A DNA stretch of 64,000 nucleotides from Massilia kyonggiensis (GTDB taxonomy: Bacteria > Pseudomonadota > Gammaproteobacteria > Burkholderiales > Burkholderiaceae_D), in NCBI RefSeq assembly GCF_024756235.1, contig NZ_JANUGY010000005.1, positions 483,940 to 547,939 on the forward strand, read 5' to 3'. The first letter of the stretch is position 1. Each line of letters opens with the position of its first letter. Of the stretch, positions 57,515 to 64,000 are shown piece after piece. The position numbers were made by a program, and so were the translations under genes. A model generated the notes under the pieces. It saw nothing but the letters and a program-made list of their open reading frames with translations. It searched no databases and was not told where the DNA came from.

Positions 57515-58450
57515 TTACTTCACCGGCGCGACCGTGAAACCGGCCTGTGCGAGATCGTCCAGCAGCCCGCCGCAATCCGCCTCGTCATGCCGTGCTGCGA
57601 ACAGGTTGCGCACGGGGACGACATAGAAATGCGTGCGGCCGTCCGCGACCTTGCCCATGCGCGCGATCCAGTCGCGGTTGCGGGCGCAGACGAGGCCCGC
57701 GTCCAGCGGCGCCAGCCGGGCCAGCGGACTGCCGTCGGACGGCGCCCGGCCGCGCAGCAGGGCGTCGAAGTCGTGCGCGAGACGCGGCACGGCGGCTGCG
57801 GAGGAGGGCGTGCCGTCGGCCGCGTCCAGCAGCAGCATCGTGCGGCGCGGGCCGGCGGCGCAGTACGCGTGCATCATGCCCGTGCGGTAATCGATGTCGT
57901 GCACGGGGATGTCCGGGCGGGCGCGCACGAGCGCCTCTGCAATGTCATGCGCCGGTGCGGCGGGCGCGAGCGAGGCGGTTTGCACCCGCGCGAACTGCAG
58001 CAGCGTGAATTCGTCGCTCATCTCGATCAGGCGCGCCCAGGACTGCGCCTGCGTGTCCGGGTCGGGCGCCTTCGCGAGGGCCTTGACGTCGAGCGCGTCG
58101 CGCCGGGCCATGTCGGCCTGCAGCGCGAGCGTGAGGATGCGCTGGCGCGCGTCGTTCAGCATGGCGATGCCTTGCTCGTCGAGCTGGCGCAGGTCGCATC
58201 CGGGTGTGGCGGGACCTTCCTCGCCATCGCCCACGCCCTCGACCGACAGCGTGGCCGACGCGCGCAGGGCCGGCAGCACGGCGCGCGTGTAGTAGGCGTC
58301 GAATTCGACCGGCAGGCCGGCGGGTGTCGCGACCAGCACGTACAGCGTGGTGTTGCCCCGGGTGGCTTTCCAGAGACGCGGTGTGGCGGCATGCGCCATG
58401 CCGGCCGCGAGGGCGAGCAGGCACACGAGGAGGCGGAGGGCGGTCGTCAT
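57515..58450 (-). CDS. TraB/GumN-family protein
   Basis: 311 residues with signal peptide (AHA/AT). N-terminal PRLWKATRGNTTLYVLVATPAGLP and C-terminal RNRDWIARMGKVADGRTHFYVVPVRN match the TraB/GumN fold, related to Tiki-type metalloproteases. The usual GxxH motif is replaced here (VATPAGLP), so catalytic activity is uncertain. Confidence 0.8.
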   Translation of the reverse strand: MTTALRLLVCLLALAAGMAHAATPRLWKATRGNTTLYVLVATPAGLPVEFDAYYTRAVLPALRASATLSVEGVGDGEEGPATPGCDLRQLDEQGIAMLNDARQRILTLALQADMARRDALDVKALAKAPDPDTQAQSWARLIEMSDEFTLLQFARVQTASLAPAAPAHDIAEALVRARPDIPVHDIDYRTGMMHAYCAAGPRRTMLLLDAADGTPSSAAAVPRLAHDFDALLRGRAPSDGSPLARLAPLDAGLVCARNRDWIARMGKVADGRTHFYVVPVRNLFAARHDEADCGGLLDDLAQAGFTVAPVK

Positions 58451-58559
58451 GCCCGGGATTATAGCTACGCGGCATCGTCAGTTTCGAAGACATCCTCGAT
58501 TCCGCACGCGCTGTTCATGGTAGTGTGACATGATCTCATGTCTGTTTCTGGAGGCTCCC

Positions 58560-59378
58560 ATGCTCACCGTCCGCAAGCTGAACGTCGACCTGTCGCGCGG
58601 GTTCGGCCGCTACTGGCTGGGCGGCGACGCCTGGCGCACCGCATTCATGAATGCGCTGTCGATGAGTTTCCCGCTCGGCGAGCAGATGTTCATCGACAGC
58701 GTGCGCGCCGTGCCGCCGGACACGATCGCCGACCCAGCCTTGCGCGCGGAGGTGAAGGCCTTCGTCGGCCAGGAAGCGAGCCACCGCTTCGTGCACGAGC
58801 AATACAACGCGGCGCTGGCGCGCCAGGGCTACCCGTACACGCTCGAACCGCGCACGCGGCGCCGGGTCGGGTTCGCGGCACGGCTCCCCGTCGCGGACCG
58901 CCTGGCCATCACGTGCGCGCTAGAACATTACACGGCGATGCTGGCCGACTACGTGCTGCGCCATCCGCACTGGCTGGCGGACGCCGAACCGCAGCTGCGC
59001 GTGCTGTGGTCGTGGCATGCGGCGGAGGAGACGGAGCACAAGGCGGTCGCCTACGACGTCTACCGCGCGGCCGGCGGCGGCTATCTGAAACGGGTGCTGT
59101 GGTATGTGCACGTGAGCGTCGTGTTCTGGCTCGACACGTTCCAGCAGACGGCCCACAACCTGCACCGCGACGGCAGGCTGTTCGCCCTGCGCACGTGGAC
59201 CAGCGCCGCGCGCAGCTGGTTCGGCCGGCGCGGCCTGGCGTGGGCACTGGCCGCGCCCGCGCTGCACTACCTGACGCCGCGCTTCCACCCTTGGCAGCAT
59301 GACAACCGCGACCTGCTGCAGATGTGGCTGGAGCGCAACGACGGGGCGTACCGGGCCATTACGCGTACCCCATCCTGA
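58560..59378 (+). CDS. PF10118-type predicted metal-dependent hydrolase
   Basis: 272 residues from ATG 58560 with GGAGG upstream. Helical protein with conserved His/Glu motifs (FVGQEASHRFVHEQYNAAL, CALEHYTAMLADY, WHAAEETEHKAVAYDVYR) that look like a di-metal four-helix site. This matches PF10118 (putative metal-dependent hydrolase). Substrate unknown. Confidence 0.87.
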   Translation: MLTVRKLNVDLSRGFGRYWLGGDAWRTAFMNALSMSFPLGEQMFIDSVRAVPPDTIADPALRAEVKAFVGQEASHRFVHEQYNAALARQGYPYTLEPRTRRRVGFAARLPVADRLAITCALEHYTAMLADYVLRHPHWLADAEPQLRVLWSWHAAEETEHKAVAYDVYRAAGGGYLKRVLWYVHVSVVFWLDTFQQTAHNLHRDGRLFALRTWTSAARSWFGRRGLAWALAAPALHYLTPRFHPWQHDNRDLLQMWLERNDGAYRAITRTPS

Positions 59379-59451
59379 CGCACGCCTGGCGCCCGGCCGT
59401 GCCGGAATGGAGGGCGGATGTCATAATGGGCGCCACGTCAAGGAGAACATC

Positions 59452-59637
59452 GTGATTCGCTACATGGGCACCCGCAAGAATGCGGAAGGTGCCTCCGTCT
59501 ACATATTCATCGTCAACGGCATGGAAAAGGAAGTGCGCGAGCACGCGCTCAAGCAGCATCCGGGCTGTTACGAGGCCCTGCCGGCCTCGGTGAAGGCGAA
59601 GATCGCCGCCAATCGCGCATGGCTGGGAAAATTGTAG
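59452..59637 (+). CDS. Small basic hypothetical protein
   Basis: 61 residues from GTG with AAGGAGA upstream. It is hydrophilic (MIRYMGTRKNAEGASVYIF...) with no recognised domain. It overlaps the next gene by 19 bases in another frame. Not annotated further. Confidence 0.6.
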   Translation: MIRYMGTRKNAEGASVYIFIVNGMEKEVREHALKQHPGCYEALPASVKAKIAANRAWLGKL

Positions 59638-60104
59638 GCCTGCTGGCTGCCGCGCTGGCGCTCGTCGGCCCCGTGCACGCGCAGACCCAGGACAAGCCGC
59701 CGTCCACGTTCGGCCCCGTCATCGGCGCGGCCCTGCTGTGCCACGACCATCTCGACAACAAGTATTTCTACACCTGGCTGAAGACCCATTTCGGCCCGGC
59801 CTACAAGCACGAAGGCGGCGCCTACTGGTTCCGCACGGGCGAGACGACCTTGTGGGGCGCGCCCGTCACCGAAGTGATGGTCAGCGACGACACGAGCGAA
59901 TGGGTGTTCGTGGGCGCCGTCGCCGAAGTGGCACCGGACGAACTGGCACAGGCCGTCCGCAAGGCGGCCGGCGTGCGCCACCTGGCGGCCGACGCGTCGC
60001 CTTACCCTTTGCGCGTATCCGTCCCCGGCAGCACGATCGCTTACTACAATGCCAAAAGCAAAATATACTGCGCGAAGTTCAAACCGCTGCCGCCGCGCCG
60101 GTAA
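59619..60104 (+). CDS. Small secreted hypothetical protein
   Basis: 161 residues with a signal peptide (GPVHA/QT). Two Cys in the mature part, one in LLCHDHL and one in KIYCAKF. Ends 15 bases before the ExeA-like gene, so it may belong to this secretion cluster. Not recognised. Confidence 0.7.
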   Translation: MAGKIVGLLAAALALVGPVHAQTQDKPPSTFGPVIGAALLCHDHLDNKYFYTWLKTHFGPAYKHEGGAYWFRTGETTLWGAPVTEVMVSDDTSEWVFVGAVAEVAPDELAQAVRKAAGVRHLAADASPYPLRVSVPGSTIAYYNAKSKIYCAKFKPLPPRR

Positions 60105-60119
60105 GCTTTTGGTATTGGC

Positions 60120-61718
60120 ATGTACACAAATTATTTCCAATTAAAGCAGGCGCCGTTTTCCATCGCGCCCGATCCGCGCTACCTGTTCATGAGCGAACGC
60201 CATCGCGAGGCGCTCGCGCACCTGTTGTACGGGATAGGCAGCGGCGGGGGCTTCGTGCTGCTCACGGGCGAGATCGGCGCCGGCAAGACGACCGTGTGCC
60301 GCTGCTTCATCGAGCAGGTGCCGGACGACTGCCGCCTGGCGTATATCTTCAACCCGAAGCTGACGGTCGAGGAATTGCTGCAGACGATCTGCGACGAATT
60401 CCGCATCCAGGCCGCCTCCGCGGCCGGGGTGAAGGCCGGGGTGAAGGCCTACGTGGACGCGATCAACGCCTACCTGCTCGACAGCCACGCGCAAGGCCAC
60501 AACAACGTGCTCGTGATCGACGAGGCGCAGAACCTGTCGGCCCAGGTGCTGGAGCAGCTGCGTCTCCTGACGAACCTCGAGACGAGCGAGCGCAAGCTCC
60601 TGCAGATCATCCTGATCGGTCAGCCGGAGCTGCGCACGATGCTCGCGCGGCCGGAACTGGAGCAGCTGGCCCAGCGCGTCATCGCCCGCTACCACCTGGG
60701 CCCGCTGTCCGCAGAGGAGACGGGCGCCTATGTCGCGCACCGGCTGGCCGTCGCGGGCGTGCAGGGCGCGACGCCGGTTCCCGCCGCACTGGCGCCGCTG
60801 ATCCACCGCCTGACGGCCGGCGTGCCGCGCCGCATCAACTTGTTGTGCGACCGCGCGCTGCTCGGCGCCTACGTCGAGAACAGCCGCGAGGTCACGCCGG
60901 CGATCCTGCGCCGCGCCGCGCGCGAAGTGTTCGCGGGCGACGATGCGCTGGCCGGAGCGCCCCGCAGGCCGCTGCGCTGGCCGTTCGTGGCCGGCGGCGT
61001 GCTGGCCGGCGCCGCCATCAGTGCGGCGGCGTGGCAGGCGGTGCCGCATCGGCCGGCGAGCGTGCCGGCTGCGCCTGTGGTCGTGCAAGCGCAGCCTGCG
61101 CCCGCGAAGGTGAACATGCAACCAAAACCGCTGGCGCTGGCCACGCAGGACGACGCGCTGCGCGAACTGGGCGCGCTGTGGGGCCAGCAACTGCCGGCCG
61201 CCGCCGCGTGCGACGCCGCGCCGCGCCTCGGCGTGCGCTGCTACCAGGGCCGCGGCGGTTTGTACGAACTGCGGCTGCTCGACCGGCCGGCCATCGTCGG
61301 CCTGCACGACGGCGCCCGGGTCGGCTACGCCGTGCTGATCGGCATGGACGACGACACGGCCACGCTCGCGATCAACGGCCAGCGCCACACGGTGAGCCTC
61401 GGATTGCTCGCGACCCGTATCGACGGCGAGTACACGACCTTGTGGAAGGTGCCGCGCGGTTTCCGCGACCAGGTGGGGCCGGGCGACAGCGGGCCGGACG
61501 TCGACTGGATCGCCGCCCGCCTCGCGGAACTGGACGGCAAGCGCGCGGCGCCGCCGGCCGGGCAAGTCCTGGACGAGCCCACGCGCCGCCTGCTGCGTGC
61601 GTTCCAGGTCAAGCAGAACCTGAAAGCGGACGGCCTGGCCGGTCCGCGCACCTACATGCGCCTGAACCAGCTCGCCGGCGTCGACGAACCGCGCCTGCTG
61701 GCAGCCACCGGGAAGTGA
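60120..61718 (+). CDS. ExeA/GspA-like AAA ATPase with peptidoglycan-binding domain
   Basis: 532 residues. The AAA domain has Walker A GEIGAGKTT and Walker B VLVIDEAQNL, a membrane helix (about 281-300), and C-terminal peptidoglycan-binding PG_binding_1 (VLDEPTRRLLRAFQVKQNLKADGLAGPRTY). ExeA with GspB helps position the type II secretion secretin in the cell wall. Directly before gspB. Other gsp genes are not in the window. Confidence 0.93.
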   Translation: MYTNYFQLKQAPFSIAPDPRYLFMSERHREALAHLLYGIGSGGGFVLLTGEIGAGKTTVCRCFIEQVPDDCRLAYIFNPKLTVEELLQTICDEFRIQAASAAGVKAGVKAYVDAINAYLLDSHAQGHNNVLVIDEAQNLSAQVLEQLRLLTNLETSERKLLQIILIGQPELRTMLARPELEQLAQRVIARYHLGPLSAEETGAYVAHRLAVAGVQGATPVPAALAPLIHRLTAGVPRRINLLCDRALLGAYVENSREVTPAILRRAAREVFAGDDALAGAPRRPLRWPFVAGGVLAGAAISAAAWQAVPHRPASVPAAPVVVQAQPAPAKVNMQPKPLALATQDDALRELGALWGQQLPAAAACDAAPRLGVRCYQGRGGLYELRLLDRPAIVGLHDGARVGYAVLIGMDDDTATLAINGQRHTVSLGLLATRIDGEYTTLWKVPRGFRDQVGPGDSGPDVDWIAARLAELDGKRAAPPAGQVLDEPTRRLLRAFQVKQNLKADGLAGPRTYMRLNQLAGVDEPRLLAATGK

Positions 61719-61719
61719 T

Positions 61720-62346
61720 ATGTCGTACATCCTCGAAGCTTTGAAGAAGGCCCAGGCCGAACGCCAGCTCGGCAACGCGCCGACGATCCACGCGCCGCAG
61801 GCCGCCGCGCCCGCGCCGGCGACTGCCGCGGCGAGCCGCAAGCCGCTGTTCGTCGGCCTCGGTGCCGGGGCGGTCGTCGTCGCCGCGGGCGCGCTGGTGT
61901 TGTGGCGGCCGGCGCCTGCACCGGCGCCGAAGGCCGTCGTGCAGGCGGCAACGCCCGCGCCGGCAGCGCCCGCGCCGGAGACGCTGGTGGTGAGCGCGCC
62001 GCCCGCGCCCGCACCTGTGCCCACACCGGCGCCCGTGCGCGAACGCGTGCCGGCGCCCGAACCGGTCCGTCCGGTCCCGGTTGCGCCCGCACCCGTCGCC
62101 AAAGCAGCCCCGGAAGACAGCCTGCCATTCCTGCAGCAGCTGCCCGACGCCCAGCAGCGCGACATCCCGCGCGTGACCTTCGGCGGCTACATGTATTCGG
62201 CCAACGCGGCCGACCGCCTGCTGATCGTCGACAAGGCCCTGCGCCACGAAGGCGAGGAGGTCGCGCCGGGCCTCGTGCTGGAAAAGCTGCTGCCCAAGGC
62301 GGCCGTGATGAACTTCCGGGGACTCCGCTACCGTGTCGCCTACTGA
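61720..62346 (+). CDS. gspB: General secretion pathway protein B
   Basis: 208 residues. N-terminal [19 protein letters not shown] is the family's conserved start, then a membrane helix (about 45-64), a Pro/Ala-rich linker (about 65-125), and the C-terminal T2SSB domain ([32 protein letters not shown]). It pairs with ExeA in the inner membrane. Starts one base after the previous stop codon. Confidence 0.93.
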   Translation: MSYILEALKKAQAERQLGNAPTIHAPQAAAPAPATAAASRKPLFVGLGAGAVVVAAGALVLWRPAPAPAPKAVVQAATPAPAAPAPETLVVSAPPAPAPVPTPAPVRERVPAPEPVRPVPVAPAPVAKAAPEDSLPFLQQLPDAQQRDIPRVTFGGYMYSANAADRLLIVDKALRHEGEEVAPGLVLEKLLPKAAVMNFRGLRYRVAY

Positions 62347-62869
62347 CGCCGCCGGCCGCGGGCCCGTGCTGGGCGTGATCGGCTGGTCCGGCAGCGGCAA
62401 GACAACGTTGCTGGAAGTCCTCGTGGGCCGGCTGGCGGCGTCCGGGCTGCGTGTCAACGTCGTCAAGCACAGCCACCACGACATCATGCTGGAACCGCCG
62501 CACAAGGACAGCGCCCGCATGCGCGCGGCCGGCGCGGCCGAGGTGATGATCGCGTCGCCGTACCGCGTGGCCATCATGCGCGAACTGCGCGGCGCGGCGG
62601 AGCCGTCGCTGGCCGAGCATCTCGCGCGCCTCGCGCCGGGCGACCTGACGCTGGTGGAAGGCTATAAATGGGAAGCATTGCCCAAGCTGGAGGTGTACCG
62701 GCCGGACGTGGGCAAGCCGCCGATGTTCCCGGGCGACCCGCATATCGTGGCCGTCGCTTCCACGATGGCGCGTCCGGAAGGGCTGGCGCCGCACGTGGCG
62801 TGGCTGGACCTGCTCGACCCGGACGCGGTATTGCGCTGGGTCAGGCAATTTAATGGTTTGCCCGCCTAA
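62333..62869 (+). CDS. mobB: Molybdopterin-guanine dinucleotide biosynthesis protein B
   Basis: 178 residues from GTG, overlapping gspB by 14 bases. Walker [19 protein letters not shown], then [28 protein letters not shown]. MobB binds GTP and assists MobA in molybdenum cofactor maturation. Its overlap with gspB is probably accidental to function. Confidence 0.93.
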   Translation: MSPTDAAGRGPVLGVIGWSGSGKTTLLEVLVGRLAASGLRVNVVKHSHHDIMLEPPHKDSARMRAAGAAEVMIASPYRVAIMRELRGAAEPSLAEHLARLAPGDLTLVEGYKWEALPKLEVYRPDVGKPPMFPGDPHIVAVASTMARPEGLAPHVAWLDLLDPDAVLRWVRQFNGLPA

Positions 62870-62962
62870 AGTTCCTGCGCGTCCTGCCGTTAACCGGGGA
62901 TAAGCGGTAGTGCGGGCGAACCCCGCGCCGCCCGACCGTCGACACACCCACCAGGAGCGCAT

Positions 62963-63163
62963 ATGGACGCCTTAGGTATCGCCAAGCTTGCCACCAGCAT
63001 CGCCGACACCGGCACCCGCCAGGACGTCGCCGTGGCCGTGCTGAAAAAGACGCAGGACATCCAGGCCGCCGCGGCCACCCAGCTGCTGGAAGCCGTGCAG
63101 TCGGCCGCGCCGACGCCGAACCTGCCGCCGCACCTGGGCAACCATATCAACACGACGGCCTGA
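62963..63163 (+). CDS. YjfB-family putative motility protein
   Basis: 66 residues with CAGGAG upstream. Similar in size and sequence layout to the YjfB family (for example MDALGIAKLATSIADTGTRQDVAVAVLKK), small helical proteins annotated as putative motility proteins. Function unknown. Confidence 0.7.
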   Translation: MDALGIAKLATSIADTGTRQDVAVAVLKKTQDIQAAAATQLLEAVQSAAPTPNLPPHLGNHINTTA

Positions 63164-63174
63164 CGCAGGCGCGT

Positions 63175-63420
63175 CAACGGAACGGCCGCCGCCCGCGTTA
63201 TCGGCCCAGTACCCGGCGCGACGGGGGCGGCCACACAATACCATCCGCTCAGCCGCCACCATCGGGCTGCCGCCAGCGACGACAACGTCCGGCGCGCAGC
63301 CGACAAACGGCCGCCCCGGCCGGGTTACTTTTCCGTTCTCCAAGACCTACGCAAAGCTAACCAAAGTTAACTTTTGCCGCTGGGTTCCTGCTTCGCGGGG
63401 ACCGGTTTCGCCCCGTGCTC
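63175..63420 (-). ncRNA. Candidate omega-RNA (guide RNA) region at the 3' end of tnpB
   Basis: The end of tnpB plus ~200 bases after it, on the minus strand, is where the omega-RNA of IS200/IS605 elements normally lies. It is GC-rich with palindromic parts. The exact ends, scaffold structure and guide are not shown by sequence alone. Confidence 0.3.
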
Positions 63421-64000
63421 GCGCACGGGGCCAGCGCCGTTCCCTCCACAGGCAGTTGCGATGGAACTCATCGCCATATTCTTCAGGTTGACGGCCGCGT
63501 TGACGTCGCGGTCGTGGTGTACTCCGCACGCGGGACAAGTCCAACTGCGCGTCCCGAGCGCGAGTTCTTCCAACCGGTATTTGCAGCACGAGCACGTCTT
63601 GCTGCTTGGATACCACCGGTCCACCACGACCACATGTCCGCCGCGCCACACAGTCTTGTAGCTCAATTGCCTGCGCAGTTCGTAGAAGCCCACGTCGGCG
63701 ATTGCGCGTGCCAGGCGATGGTTCCCAAGCATGCCCCTCACGTTCAGGTCCTCGATCCCGATCGTATGAAAGCGCCGGGTGACGCTGGTCGTGAGCTTGT
63801 GCAAACCGTCACGGCGCAGATTGGCGATCCTCACGTGCAGCCGGGCCAGGCGCCGCTTCGCCCTCTCTCGGTTGCTGTAGCCCTTCACCTTGCGCGACAG
63901 GGAGCGCGACATCCGCCGCAGCCGGTCGAGGAGCGAACGCAGCGCCTTTGGGCCTGGCCACTGTTCTCCCGTCGACAACGTGGCCAGCGCCGATACGCCA
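63367..64000 (-). CDS. tnpB: IS200/IS605-family TnpB (RNA-guided nuclease), N-terminus beyond window edge
   Basis: C-terminal part; the frame is open to the right window edge. RuvC-like motif IGIEDLNVRGM (second acidic residue), zinc ribbon CSCCKYRL...CPACGVHHDRD, and terminal RDVNAAVNL (third acidic). The first catalytic Asp is expected in the missing N-terminus. TnpB cleaves DNA guided by an RNA from the transposon end. No tnpA is visible here, and whether the copy is intact cannot be told. Confidence 0.92.
   Translation of the reverse strand, partial: GVSALATLSTGEQWPGPKALRSLLDRLRRMSRSLSRKVKGYSNRERAKRRLARLHVRIANLRRDGLHKLTTSVTRRFHTIGIEDLNVRGMLGNHRLARAIADVGFYELRRQLSYKTVWRGGHVVVVDRWYPSSKTCSCCKYRLEELALGTRSWTCPACGVHHDRDVNAAVNLKNMAMSSIATACGGNGAGPVREHGAKPVPAKQEPSGKS

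Overview
The window is 64 kb of high-GC chromosomal DNA that looks like an Oxalobacteraceae member close to Massilia, Duganella or Telluria (Betaproteobacteria, Burkholderiales). This is inferred from the gene content: the rpsP-rimM-trmD-rplS operon followed by a Nudix hydrolase and a CobD/CbiB-like protein, a DUF3579 protein, an ExeA/GspB pair, a cellulase, an N-acetylglucosamine operon and a flagellin carrying a metallopeptidase. No rRNA, tRNA or CRISPR array was seen. No organism name can be proven from the sequence alone.

Layout. 1-4.8 kb: two tandem paralogous membrane histidine kinases with an almost identical kinase-coding segment (the first cut by the window edge). Between them lies a GRDP-like protein with eleven YCAGPR repeats, preceded by an AT-rich regulatory region. 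5-9.9 kb: glnS, then a compact operon of a J-domain protein with three unrecognised proteins, and a small hypothetical. 9.9-15.3 kb: CaiB-type CoA-transferase, CPA2 antiporter, and a GH1-like/RfbD fusion. 15.4-16.6 kb: trpS preceded by a Trp-Trp leader peptide and an intrinsic terminator, which looks like an attenuator. 16.7-23.5 kb: zinc-ribbon membrane protein, GH9 cellulase, DUF3597 protein, hydrolase, DUF1294 protein, glycerophosphodiesterase. 23.5-25.2 kb: flagellinolysin-type flagellin. 25.3-32.3 kb: alaS, tusA-like, etfB-etfA, acyl-CoA dehydrogenase. 32.4-42.5 kb: lipoprotein, TM2 protein, rpsP operon, Nudix, CobD/CbiB-like, DUF3579, CBS, M16 peptidase, SDR. 42.5-46.4 kb: hypothetical, GntR/UTRA regulator, flavodoxin-like protein, a terminator duplicated around a REP-rich insert, TPR protein. 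46.6-51.1 kb: four-gene amino-sugar operon (kinase, nagA, SIS deaminase, GH3 hexosaminidase) behind a near-consensus sigma-70 promoter. 51-59.6 kb: AI-2E family protein, htpX, GFA protein, CocE/NonD hydrolase, small proteins, a long DUF2807 beta-helix protein, TraB/GumN, PF10118 protein. 59.6-64 kb: secreted small protein, ExeA-like ATPase, GspB, MobB, YjfB-like protein, and the 3' part of a tnpB.

How it works together. Protein synthesis (glnS, trpS, alaS, rpsP, rimM, trmD, rplS), fatty-acid oxidation electron transfer (etfBA plus dehydrogenase) and polymer use (GH9 cellulase, amino-sugar operon, ExeA/GspB for type II secretion) are the main themes. The features most worth a second look are the trpS attenuator, the YCAGPR-repeat protein with its FNR-type box, the kinase pair with a homogenised segment, the flagellinolysin, the 16-turn beta-helix protein, the duplicated terminator around a REP-rich element, and the tnpB with a possible guide RNA region.
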